From CAWBRT01 sp963791145 (GTDB taxonomy: Bacteria; Acidobacteriota; Terriglobia; Terriglobales; Acidobacteriaceae), in the NCBI GenBank assembly GCA_963791145.1, contig CAWBRT010000005.1:186001-250000 (forward strand): a DNA stretch of 64,000 nt, written 5' to 3'. Shown here in pieces: positions 9,205 to 17,770 of the stretch (positions are counted from its first letter, which is position 1; every line of letters starts with the position of its first letter). Made by a program: the position numbers and the translations under genes. Below the pieces are notes generated by a model. It saw nothing but the letters and a program-made list of their open reading frames with translations, was not told the origin of the DNA and made no database searches.

Positions 9205-10560
9205 ATGTCTTCCAGCCCCGCTTCTGCCCCCGCCAGGGGTGAAGTCCAGCCCGGAAATTTGCGTTTACATCTTTGGGTGTTTGCCATCGTGCTGGCGGCC
9301 GAAGCCATCGGCAACATCAGCTTCTCGATTGGGATCGGCAAGCTGGTGCTCTTCCCGATGCTCTATGCGCTGCTGATGGGGGCCGTGATCAGCATCCTCA
9401 GCGTGCGCCTGCCGGAGTCGGTGCGGGTGTCCGAGCAGCTTCAGCGCCACGCCTCCGCCATGGTCCAGGTCTCGGTTCTGCTGCTGGTCGCCAAGCTGGC
9501 GCTGATCGTGGGCACCTCATTACCCAAACTGATGAATTCGGGCTGGGCGCTGGCCTTCCAGGAGCTGGGTCATTTTCTCGGCACCGTCATGTTTGCCATG
9601 CCGATCGGGCTGCTGCTCGGGGTCAAGCGGGAAGCGATTGGAGCCACGTTCTCCATCGGGCGCGAGGCCAGCCTGGCGATCATCGCCGAGAAATACGGAC
9701 TCAGCTCGCCGGAAGGCCGCGGCGTGCTGGCCGAATACGTCACCGGCACCGTCATCGGCGCGCTCTTCATTGCGCTGCTGGCGAGCCTGATCAAGAGCAT
9801 GGGGATTCTCCATCCGGTTGCGCTCGCCATGGGCGCGGGAGTCGGGTCGGCCAGCATGATGGCCGCCGCCGCCGGCGCCATTGCCGTCGGACAGCCGGCT
9901 GAAATAGCCAAGGACATCGCCGCCTTCGCCGCTGCCAGTAACCTGATCACTACCACGCTGGGAACCTACGTCACGCTGTTCGTCTCGCTGCCCTTCGCCA
10001 ATATCGTCTATCGCTTCGCGGAACCGATTCTCTCGCCCAAGCGCTCGCGCGGCAAGCTTTCCGTGGAGGAGTCCTCGGGTGACCAGGCCGGCGCACCTGC
10101 GCAGCAGATGTCCGCCCCGGTCAACATCACCTGGACCTTCAAGCTGGTCTGCGTCGGGGTGACCGCGGTGGCGACGCTGGCGGGGAACTGGATGAACTAC
10201 AAGACTCCACCGCAGGCCGCCCTGCTGGGCATCATCGGCATTGCGCTGGTGGCGCTCATCAGCGATGTGGTCGCGAAGCTGATTCCGGTAAAGATTCCTC
10301 TGGTCTGCTGGGTGGCTGCCGTGGGCATGCTGGCCACCGCGCCGCTGGGGCCGTGGGCCGCGCCGATCGCCGAGATTACGGGCAAGGTCAACTTCATGGC
10401 CCTGACTACGCCCATTCTGGCCTACGCCGGACTGTCGCTGGCCAAGGATATTCCGGCCTTCCGGCGGCTCGGCTGGCGAATCGTCGTGACTTCGCTGCTG
10501 GCCAGCACGGGAACGTTTTTGTTCGCAGCCATGATCGCGCAGTTCTTTATGCACAAGTAG
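9205..10560 (+). CDS. Polytopic membrane protein, DUF3100-like (putative transporter)
   Basis: A 451-residue protein with about 11-12 hydrophobic segments and a cytoplasmic linker near residues 280-305. I associate it with DUF3100, an uncharacterised membrane family often adjacent to M20 amidohydrolases; this is from memory and not certain. Visible features are repeated Gly-rich helices (VSLLLVAKLALIVG, GAGVGSASMMAAAAGAIAVG) and two halves of similar hydropathy. Strong Shine-Dalgarno (AAGGAG). The M20 gene begins 25 bp downstream, so the pair probably imports and hydrolyses an amide or N-acyl amino acid. Confidence 0.7.
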   Translation: MSSSPASAPARGEVQPGNLRLHLWVFAIVLAAEAIGNISFSIGIGKLVLFPMLYALLMGAVISILSVRLPESVRVSEQLQRHASAMVQVSVLLLVAKLALIVGTSLPKLMNSGWALAFQELGHFLGTVMFAMPIGLLLGVKREAIGATFSIGREASLAIIAEKYGLSSPEGRGVLAEYVTGTVIGALFIALLASLIKSMGILHPVALAMGAGVGSASMMAAAAGAIAVGQPAEIAKDIAAFAAASNLITTTLGTYVTLFVSLPFANIVYRFAEPILSPKRSRGKLSVEESSGDQAGAPAQQMSAPVNITWTFKLVCVGVTAVATLAGNWMNYKTPPQAALLGIIGIALVALISDVVAKLIPVKIPLVCWVAAVGMLATAPLGPWAAPIAEITGKVNFMALTTPILAYAGLSLAKDIPAFRRLGWRIVVTSLLASTGTFLFAAMIAQFFMHK

Positions 10561-10585
10561 GGTTGCAAAAGGTGAAGAATCAGAA

Positions 10586-11913
10586 ATGACTAAGGATGAG
10601 TTGAAGAAGAGTGTCTACGCGGCCATTGATCGCCGCAGCGCCGAGATTATCGCTATCGGCGAGTGCATCCGCCGCACCCCTGAATTGGGCTTCAAGGAGT
10701 TCAAGACGGCCCGCTTGGTGGAGGAGACCTTTGGCAGGCTGGGGCTGAATCCGCGCACGGGCTTGGCGCTGACCGGAGTCCGCGCCGAGGTTCGCGGCGG
10801 CGCCGGCGACGGACCGACCTTCGCCCTGCTGGGTGAACTCGACGGGCTGGTCGTAACCGGGCATCCCGAGGCCGATCCCGCCACCGGCGCAGCGCACGGC
10901 TGCGGCCACAATGCCCAGATTGCCGGCCTGCTGGGCGCGGCCATGGGGCTGATCGATACCAAGGCAATGCAGCATCTGGCCGGCCGCCTGGTACTGTTCG
11001 CGGTGCCCTCCGAGGAATACGTGGACATCGCCTGGCGCGCCGAGCAGGTAAGGGCCGGACGCATCGAGTTCTTTGGCGGCAAGCCCGAGCTGCTTCGCCT
11101 GGGACACTTCGACGACGTCGAGCTGGCGATGATGATCCACATGACCTCCCGGGCAGAGGAGAAAAAGGCGGCGGTTCCGGTTTCGCACAATGGCTTCGTC
11201 GGCAAGACGGCCCGCTATGTGGGCAGGGCTTCCCACGCCGGCGGCACGCCCCATCTCGGCGTCAATGCGCTGTACGCGGCGCATGTTGGCCTGGCGGCGA
11301 TCAACGCCTTGCGCGAGACCTTTCGCGATGAAGACAGCATACGCGTGCATCCCATCATCACCCAGGGAGGATCGCAGGTGAACGTCATTCCGGCCGACGT
11401 CCGCCTGGAAAGCTACGTGCGCGGCAAGAGCGTAGAGGCCATTCGCGATGCCGCCAGCAAGGTGGACCGCGCACTGCGCGCCGGCGCATGGCACTGGGGG
11501 CGAAGGTGGAGATCGAAACCTGGCCCGGCTACATGCCCATGCTGTGCGATCCGATCATGATCGAGCACTTCCGCGCCAATGCCTGCGGCCTGGTCGGCGA
11601 GGAGAATTACGGCAAGAGCGGCCATCAGACCGGGTCGACCGACATGGGCGATCTTTCACAGGTCATGCCGGTGCTCCATCCGTACCTTGGCGGGGCGTGC
11701 GGCTCCGGACACGCCGTTGATTACGAGATCGTCGACAAGCCGCTGGCCTACGTGACCATGGCGAAGATGCTGGCGGCGATGGCGGTGGATATGCTGGGCG
11801 ACGGCGCGAAACAGGCCCGCGAGGTGGTGGCGAAATCCAAACCGCCCATGACCCGCGAGGCCTATCTCGCCATGCAGCGGGGCTTCGCCAATCGTGAGGT
11901 GTACGAGGGGTAA
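10586..11913 (+). pseudogene. M20 family amidohydrolase (M20D type), one frame break
   Basis: Zinc-dependent amidohydrolase related to AbgB/IAA-amino-acid hydrolases. The N-terminal part has GELDGL and the metal-binding HGCGHNAQ. The dimerisation domain has GRASHAGGTPHLGVNAL, and HPIITQGGSQVNVIPADV is the M20D hallmark. Near 11485-11490 the frame changes: RALRAGA ends one frame and MALGAKVEIETWPGY to GSTDMGDLSQ and GGACGSGHAVDYE continue in the next. The break fits a 1-nt deletion or a 2-nt insertion, making it the exception to the +1 pattern elsewhere. Restored length is about 442 residues. It follows the DUF3100-like transporter gene. Confidence 0.85.
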
Positions 11914-11961
11914 AGAGCTTCCTGCACATCTGCGGGGGCACCGTGGCTTTGTTGAGAAAGT

Positions 11962-12450
11962 TCGTCATCCCGAGCGACCGGACGCAGCTCTGAGCATGGC
12001 GAAGGGCTGCGGAAGGGAGTCGAGGGACCTGCAGTTGACTTCCCGCAAGCTGGTTCGAGATTGCGGTATCCATGGACTACGTTTACATTGCAGCCAGCTG
12101 CTCTCGAACCCTCTACATAGGCGTAACCAGCAATCTTCACCAGCGCATCTGGAAGCACAAGAACAAGGTCTTTGACGGGTTCACGGCCAAATATAAGATT
12201 GATCGGTTGGTGTATTACGAGTCGTTTTCGTCCATGCACGCCGCAATTGCACGCGAAAAGCAGCTTAAGCGATGGTCACGCGCGAAAAAGCTAAAGCTGA
12301 TTGCGATGATGAACCCGACCTGGGTTGATCTGAGCGAAGGATGGTACCACCCGAAATCGCTTCCTGACCGGGAGCCAATGGTGGACCTTAAACCAACTGC
12401 AGGTCCCTCGACTCGCCCGCGACAACGGCGGGCTCGCTCGGGATGACGAG
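11962..12450. mobile_element. Composite inverted repeats bracketing a GIY-YIG nuclease gene
   Basis: The outer arms TCGTCATCCCGAGCGA (11962-11977) and its exact inverse (12435-12450) are 16 bp. The inner arms, of core GAGTCGAGGGACCTG extended to 21 bp (12017-12037 and 12395-12415), are also exact. The spacer between outer and inner arm is 39 bp on the left and 19 bp on the right. The nuclease reading frame runs through the right inner arm and stops in the outer one. Related CATCCCGA-type units without a gene occur at 49.5 and 5.2 kb. Confidence 0.8.
12072..12446 (+). CDS. Small GIY-YIG domain nuclease
   Basis: A stand-alone GIY-YIG domain: YVYIAAS (3-9) supplies the degenerate GIY strand and LYIGVTSNL (14-22) the YIG. 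The catalytic Arg25 is in HQRIWKHK and the metal-binding Glu62 in AREKQLKRW. It belongs with the short UPF0213/COG2827-like proteins, some of which have been described as ssDNA nucleases acting on dispersed repeats (recalled). The domain ends near residue 92 (DLSEGW). The final 30 residues are translated from the right inverted repeat and are probably non-functional. Start ATG lacks a strong Shine-Dalgarno. Its placement inside inverted repeats suggests a repeat-maintenance role, analogous to RAYT and REP. Confidence 0.88.
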   Translation: MDYVYIAASCSRTLYIGVTSNLHQRIWKHKNKVFDGFTAKYKIDRLVYYESFSSMHAAIAREKQLKRWSRAKKLKLIAMMNPTWVDLSEGWYHPKSLPDREPMVDLKPTAGPSTRPRQRRARSG

Positions 12451-12539
12451 ATTTTTAGTAGAAATAGTTCTGAATAGTCCGCCTGCATTTGTTTGGCAAA
12501 TTGAGGGATCACGATACTGGTGGGGGCAATGTGTGGTTT

Positions 12540-13277
12540 TTACCCGCGCTCCCCAAAGATCGCCGTCCCTACGCGCACGCACGTCGAACCCTCTTCGACG
12601 GCGATTTCGAAGTCGTGCGACATTCCCATGGAAAGTTGGGGAAGGGGGATTCCGATCTCGGACGAAAGCCGCTCGCGCAGTTCGCGCAATCGCCGGAAGT
12701 AGGGACGCGTACCCTCGGGGTCTTCGGTGAAAGGCGGGATGGTCATCAGCCCGCGGAATTCCAGGTTGCACAGCCGAGGTCCGGACCGCAGGATTTCGAG
12801 CAGTTCAGGAGATTCGGGCGCAATTCCCGACTTCTCCTGCTCGCCGCCGACGTTCACCTCCACCAGCACGCGCAGCCTTTTACCCAACTTGGCCGCTGCC
12901 GCATCCAGCCGCTCGGCCAGCCGCAGCGAATCCACCGAGTCGACTGCGTAAAACAACTCCACGGCCTTGGCTGCCTTGTTCGACTGCAGATGTCCGATCA
13001 GGTGAAACTCGGAGTGCTCGATGTCGAAGACGTTACAGACTGCAGCCGACGCCACGGTGGGTGATGCCGCGCTCAACTCCGCGTGCTTGGCCTGGAACTC
13101 CTGTACGCGATTCTCGCCGAAGAGGCGCTGGCCGGCCTCAAAGGTCTCGCGAATGCGGTCGGCCGGCATGGTCTTGGAAACCGCCATCAGGGCGATCTCG
13201 GAGGGGCTGCGCCCGGCGCGGGCGGCGGACGCAGCGATGCGTTCCCGTATGTGCGCGATGTTTTCGGCAATGGACAT
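12540..13277 (-). CDS. YggS/PLPBP family pyridoxal-phosphate homeostasis protein
   Basis: A 245-residue fold-type III PLP-binding protein that buffers pyridoxal phosphate. It contains the PLP-lysine motif LMAVSKTMPAD (Lys35), GENRVQEF (54-61), FHLIGHLQSNK (91-101), VNVGGEQEKSG, and the phosphate-binding C-terminal LSMGMSHDFEIAV and RVGTAIFG. Length and motif order match the family. Proline synthesis or sepF genes that often accompany it are absent here, so it is a solo gene. Confidence 0.95.
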   Translation of the reverse strand: MSIAENIAHIRERIAASAARAGRSPSEIALMAVSKTMPADRIRETFEAGQRLFGENRVQEFQAKHAELSAASPTVASAAVCNVFDIEHSEFHLIGHLQSNKAAKAVELFYAVDSVDSLRLAERLDAAAAKLGKRLRVLVEVNVGGEQEKSGIAPESPELLEILRSGPRLCNLEFRGLMTIPPFTEDPEGTRPYFRRLRELRERLSSEIGIPLPQLSMGMSHDFEIAVEEGSTCVRVGTAIFGERG

Positions 13278-13808
13278 AGTGAAATCGACTACTATCTTGG
13301 TTTTCTAATCCTAATCCTGCCGGCCCCATGAGGCCACCAGGTCGAAATCCCAGGCTTGAGGGACCCCAAATACGGCGTGGCGTGGCGCCAAGGAGGGCGG
13401 TAGATCAAGCGCCAAGCTCCCCGCAAATGGCCAAAAAGAGGCGTGATTTCTCCTGGGAGTCGAGGTACTATCGAGGGACAAATCTATCTGAAACAGCGGG
13501 AAAGCAAGCGCCGGTAGTGTGTTTTAGCGGGTTCAAACCGGAGTCCGCGACGAATGCAGTTCAGTTGGAGTGAGATTCCGATCATCCAGCCATGAGGAGA
13601 GGTTTTCCGGGCGATCAGACATATCTACCACCCCAGCAAACGCAAGAGCGTTTGCCGGGGACCCCGGATCTCCCGGGCCTCCTGGCAGACGCAACCGCGG
13701 CGTCTACGAGGCACCATGGATGGCAGCGGCCATAACCGGTAGGCGGAATCCGGGCTTTACTTTTATCGATAGGTGCAAACCGATTCGGCTTTGCAGAGAG
13801 GAACTGAC
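13278..13808. other. Non-coding region before livK1, with REP-like hairpin
   Basis: No convincing gene in 531 bp. At 13631-13660, CCCCAGCAAACGC faces GCGTTTGCCGGGG across a 4-nt loop, a member of the dispersed CCCC(A/G)GC(A/G)AAC palindrome family. The livK1 Shine-Dalgarno (AGAGGAA) lies at the 3' end. I found no convincing promoter pair. Confidence 0.5.
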
Positions 13809-14966
13809 GTGAAACAGCACAGATTCTTATTGTGGTTCTTGTTGGGGCTCCTGGTGGCGGCGCTGACGCTCAGCGGATGCCAGAGCCAGCCCAAGAGCAT
13901 CAAGATTGCCCACCTGGCTCCGCTGACCGGCGGCGCCTCTTCCTACGGCATTCACCTGGTTCAGGCGGCCAGGATTGCGGTGGAAGAGATCAACTCCAAG
14001 GGCGGCGTCAAAATGCCCGACGGCAGCATGCTCAAGATCGAATACACCGAGGTCGATGAAACCTCGAACTCCGCCAACGCCATCGACGGCGTGAAGAAGG
14101 CGATCTCGCTGGATCCGATCGTCATGCTCGGCCCCAACCGCAGCGGCGGCGTGCTGGCCGCGGAGAAGCTGTGGAAGGACGCCAAGATTCCGACTATCAC
14201 CGACGCCACCAGCGCCCTTACGACCAGGCAGAACAACCCCTACACCTTCCGCATGCAGATCTCGTCCGAGTACTGGATCCCGCTGTTGGTCAAGACCGCC
14301 GTGGAGAAGTACAACGTCAAGAAGCCGGCGGTCATTTACGGTCTGAACGACTACTCGAAGGCCAACTGGGTCGCCACCGAGCCGGCCATGACGAAGTTCA
14401 ACCTGAAGCCGGTAACCGTGCAGACCTTCAACGACAACGATCAGGACTTCTCCGCCCAGCTTCTGGCCATCAAGAAGAGCGGCGCGGATTCGATCTTCCT
14501 CTATGCCTACACGCCTGAGGTCGGCAAGATTACCCGGCAGCGTTCCGAGCTGGGCATGAAGAACCTTCCGATCTTCAGCGAGCGCGCCGCCAGCGATCCG
14601 GCGGTCATCAACCTGGCCGGCAAGGACAACTTCGAGGGCATGGTCACCACCACCACCCTGTCCCCCGGTGACCCGAACCCCAAGGTTCAGGAATTCATCA
14701 AGAAGTACACCGCCAAGTACGGTGTTCCCTCCGCCACGCATGTGAACCACTACGACAGCATCTACATCGTGGCCGATATCGTCAGCAAGGTCGGGCTGGA
14801 CCGCGAGAAGATCCGCCAGGCGCTGTCCAAGCTGGATTACCAGGGCGTGCTGGGCCACTACGTTGCGGATAAGGAAGGTAATCTGGTCCACCACATGAAC
14901 ACCCAGGTATACAAGGGCGACCAGTGGGTTCTCCTCATGAGCGAGAACTATCCTTTGATGAAATAA
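13809..14966 (+). CDS. livK: Branched-chain amino-acid-type ABC transporter substrate-binding lipoprotein
   Basis: Periplasmic receptor of a LIV-type ABC importer. The GTG start preceded by AGAGGAA gives a 385-residue precursor with a lipoprotein signal peptide and lipobox LSGC (Cys at about residue 25). The mature protein has the type-I periplasmic-binding fold markers IKIAHLAPLTGG, YGIHLVQAARIAVEEINSKGG and VMLGPNRSGG. First gene of an intact livK-H-M-G-F operon. Substrate cannot be read from sequence; LIV receptors bind branched-chain amino acids, amides or aromatic acids. Confidence 0.93.
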   Translation: MKQHRFLLWFLLGLLVAALTLSGCQSQPKSIKIAHLAPLTGGASSYGIHLVQAARIAVEEINSKGGVKMPDGSMLKIEYTEVDETSNSANAIDGVKKAISLDPIVMLGPNRSGGVLAAEKLWKDAKIPTITDATSALTTRQNNPYTFRMQISSEYWIPLLVKTAVEKYNVKKPAVIYGLNDYSKANWVATEPAMTKFNLKPVTVQTFNDNDQDFSAQLLAIKKSGADSIFLYAYTPEVGKITRQRSELGMKNLPIFSERAASDPAVINLAGKDNFEGMVTTTTLSPGDPNPKVQEFIKKYTAKYGVPSATHVNHYDSIYIVADIVSKVGLDREKIRQALSKLDYQGVLGHYVADKEGNLVHHMNTQVYKGDQWVLLMSENYPLMK

Positions 14967-15100
14967 GTCAGTTGCTTTTCCGTGGGCAGGGGCGCAGCTT
15001 CGGTTGGCGGCGCTCCGCCCTCTTGTTTCCGCAATTGCCCCGCGTTACGCCCTATGTGGGCTGAGGTGGGCGCCTTCCCAAGCCGTAGCGGGAGGATCAC

Positions 15101-15988
15101 GTGGGACTCGATGTCGTCATTCAAATTCTGATCCAGGGCTTGAACATGGGCCTGATCTACGCCCTTGCGGCCCTGGGAATCTCCCTGATCTGGAACGCTA
15201 CCGGGCTGTTTAACTTTGCCCAGGGCGACCTGATGACCATGGGCGGCTTCGTCATGCTCTCTACTTTCGCCCGCATGGCGATGCCCTATCCCCTGGCCTT
15301 TCTGGTGACCTTCGCCATCATGGGCGTCATCGGCTATCTGCTGAGCCTGGGATACTTCTATCCCATGATCTCCCAGGGGCTGCACCCGGACGTCATCATC
15401 ATCGGCACGGTGGCGCTGCTGGTGCTGATCCAGAACGGCATCCTGGTCTTCTGGGGGCCGGCTCCGCAGCGCTTCAGCACTCCGTTAGGCGACAACCCCA
15501 TCCACGTCGGCAACCTCATCATCATGCCGTATTACATTCTGAACATTGCCATCGTGATTGTGCTGGTCGTGCTGCTGCAGATCTTCTTCAAGCGGAGCAT
15601 TCTGGGCATCGCCATGCGGGCGGTGGCTCAACGGCCGGTCACGGCTTCGCTGATGGGAGTGCGCACCAGCCGGCTGGTCGCCCTGACCTTTCTGCTGGCC
15701 ACGGGACTGGCGGCGGTGGCCGGCATCCTCATCGCCCCCATCATCCCCCTGGTGCCGGAGATGGGCGGCCTGATCGGCCTGAAGGCCTTCGCGGTGGTCC
15801 TCATCGGCGGTCTGGGCAGCTTTGCCGGGGCGCTGATTGCCGGCATCCTGGTAGGCATTGCCGAGGTGGTCTTCGCCACCGTGGTGGTCTCCACTTACAA
15901 GGACGTCTTCATCTTCGCGATCCTGATCATCTTCCTGCTCTTCCGGCCGGGCGGCATCTTCTCCGCCAACATCTCGGAGAAAGTCTGA
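15101..15988 (+). CDS. livH: Branched-chain amino-acid ABC transporter permease LivH
   Basis: A 295-residue inner-membrane permease with about eight hydrophobic helices. LivH-typical sequence includes LNMGLIYALAALGISLIWNATGLFNFAQGD near the N-terminus (shown here only in part: GLIYALAALGISL, FNFAQGD) and a C-terminal GLGSFAGALIAGILVGIAE coupling region. GTG start with GGGAGG upstream. There is a 134-bp gap after livK1, and livM1 follows at 19 bp. Confidence 0.93.
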   Translation: MGLDVVIQILIQGLNMGLIYALAALGISLIWNATGLFNFAQGDLMTMGGFVMLSTFARMAMPYPLAFLVTFAIMGVIGYLLSLGYFYPMISQGLHPDVIIIGTVALLVLIQNGILVFWGPAPQRFSTPLGDNPIHVGNLIIMPYYILNIAIVIVLVVLLQIFFKRSILGIAMRAVAQRPVTASLMGVRTSRLVALTFLLATGLAAVAGILIAPIIPLVPEMGGLIGLKAFAVVLIGGLGSFAGALIAGILVGIAEVVFATVVVSTYKDVFIFAILIIFLLFRPGGIFSANISEKV

Positions 15989-16007
15989 GGGAGATGGAGA
16001 GGACGCC

Positions 16008-17003
16008 GTGGCAAAGCTGAAACAACTGAAGCGCATAGGGTTGATGCGGGCCGTCTTTCTGGTCCTCGCCTTGGTCCCGCTGACGGGCATTCCCGCTTAC
16101 CAGTTCTACATCCTGGAGCGGGGAATGCAGAACATGCTGGTGGTGCTGAGCCTGGTGATTCTGCTCGGCTACACCGGGCAGCTGTCTCTGGGACAGTCGG
16201 GCCTGGTAGCGGTCGGCGCCTACACCTACGGCATACTTGGGGTGAACTACGGCATCTCGCCGTGGCTGGCGCTGCTGGCCGCTCCCATAGTGACCGGACT
16301 GGTAGGCGTGGTGCTGGGCTTTCCTTCCTTCAAGTTGACGGGACCGTTCCTGGTCGTCAATACCCTGGCATTCGCGGAAATCGTTCGCCTGCTCATCCTC
16401 AATGCCGAGAAATTTACCGGAGGCCCGTACGGCTTGAACCGCATCCCGACCATCGCCGACGGCGTTTGGCTGTATTACGTGATGCTGGTGGTTGCCTTCC
16501 TGGCCGCTGTTGGGACGCTTCGCCTGAGCCGCTCGCACATCGGGTTGGCCCTGAAAGCCATCCGCGAGGACGAAGTCGCCGCCGCGGCCATGGGCGTCGA
16601 TGTCAGAAATTACAAGCTGCTCGCCTTTGTGATCTCCGCCGTGCTGGCCGGCCTCTCCGGGGTCTTCTTCGCCAACATGGCCGGCTACCTCAACCCGGAC
16701 TCCTTTACCCTGAGCGAGAGCTCGACCTATCTGTTGATGGTCGTCCTAGGAGGCATGGACAACGTTACCGGAGGCCTGTTGAGTTCGCTGGCGGTGACCT
16801 CGCTGCCCGAGGTGCTGCGCTTCATGGTGCGCAGCCGCATGGTGGTCTATTCCGTCATCCTGCTGCTCATGCTCCGCTACAGCAAGACCTTGGAGATCGA
16901 GAATCTCAAGCGCCTGCTCTCCCGCGGGCGCTCCGCGCCGCCAGCGCCCGCCGAATCCGCCTCGGCCGCAGCCGCGATGGGCCGTGACGAGGTGCGGAAA
17001 TGA
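16008..17003 (+). CDS. livM: Branched-chain amino-acid ABC transporter permease LivM
   Basis: A 331-residue permease with a hydrophobic multi-helix profile and the LivM signatures LLGYTGQLSLGQSGLVAVGAY (split here as GYTGQLSLGQ and GLVAVGAY), ALKAIREDEVAAAAMGVDV and VVLGGMDNVTGG. The C-terminal 25 residues are a hydrophilic Ala/Pro/Ser tail. GTG start; the stop overlaps the ATG of livG1 (ATGA). Partner of the upstream LivH. Confidence 0.93.
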   Translation: MAKLKQLKRIGLMRAVFLVLALVPLTGIPAYQFYILERGMQNMLVVLSLVILLGYTGQLSLGQSGLVAVGAYTYGILGVNYGISPWLALLAAPIVTGLVGVVLGFPSFKLTGPFLVVNTLAFAEIVRLLILNAEKFTGGPYGLNRIPTIADGVWLYYVMLVVAFLAAVGTLRLSRSHIGLALKAIREDEVAAAAMGVDVRNYKLLAFVISAVLAGLSGVFFANMAGYLNPDSFTLSESSTYLLMVVLGGMDNVTGGLLSSLAVTSLPEVLRFMVRSRMVVYSVILLLMLRYSKTLEIENLKRLLSRGRSAPPAPAESASAAAAMGRDEVRK

Positions 17004-17770
17004 GCCTGCTGACAACTTCGCGGTTGAGCAAGCGCTTTGGCGGCATTGTCGCGGTCAATGAGGTCGACGTCAGCGTGGGCGCCGGAGAAATCTGCGGCCT
17101 CATCGGACCGAATGGTTCCGGCAAGACGACCCTGGTGAACGTGATCACCGGAATCTATAAACCGACGGCGGGCGAGGTGAACTTTCAGGGGCAGCCCATT
17201 CACGGGCGTCCAGCGCACGAAATCTGCGCCCTGGGCGTGGGGCGGACCTTCCAGAACATTCGCCTGCTGCTTCGCCTCTCGGTCTTCGACAATGTTCGCC
17301 TGGGCGCGCACATCCATACCCGCTCCAACCTGTGGGATGTGCTGCTGCAGACCGGCAAGCTTCGCCGGGAAGAGAAGGAGCTGACCGAACGGATCGACTC
17401 CGTGCTGGACTTCGTCGGCGTGCGGCAATACCGCGACGAGTTGGCGCGTAATCTTCCTTACGGCCGCCAGAAAGTCGTCGAAATCGCCCGCGCCCTGCTG
17501 GCACAGCCCAAGCTGCTGCTGCTGGATGAGCCCGCCGCCGGCCTGAACAGCAGCGAGAAGGGAACGCTGATCACGCTGCTGCGCAAGGTTCGCGACTCGG
17601 GCGTCTCCCTGCTTCTCATCGAGCACGAGATGGCGATGGTCGAGGCCTTGAGCGATCGCGTCTTCGTGCTGAATTACGGCAAGAAGATTTCGCAGGGCAG
17701 CTTCGCCGAGATCCAGCAGGATACGGCGGTGATCGAGGCCTATCTGGGCCGGGGAGGGGAACACGCTTAA
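17000..17770 (+). CDS. livG: Branched-chain amino-acid ABC transporter ATP-binding protein LivG
   Basis: A 256-residue cytosolic ATPase with Walker A GPNGSGKTT, the LivG-specific QNIRLLLRLSVFDNV stretch, a signature region RNLPYGRQKVVEIARAL (LPYG replaces LSGGQ, as usual in LivG), Walker B LLLLDEPAAGL and switch His in LLIEHEM. It overlaps livM1 by 4 nt and ends within the first codons of livF1. A GGGAGGGG tract at its 3' end serves as Shine-Dalgarno for livF1. Confidence 0.95.
   Translation: MSLLTTSRLSKRFGGIVAVNEVDVSVGAGEICGLIGPNGSGKTTLVNVITGIYKPTAGEVNFQGQPIHGRPAHEICALGVGRTFQNIRLLLRLSVFDNVRLGAHIHTRSNLWDVLLQTGKLRREEKELTERIDSVLDFVGVRQYRDELARNLPYGRQKVVEIARALLAQPKLLLLDEPAAGLNSSEKGTLITLLRKVRDSGVSLLLIEHEMAMVEALSDRVFVLNYGKKISQGSFAEIQQDTAVIEAYLGRGGEHA

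Noticed and set aside
12015..12420. CRISPR-like or tandem repeat array around the GIY-YIG gene
   Set aside because: The repeated words are inverted and occur once per side, with no regularly spaced direct repeats.
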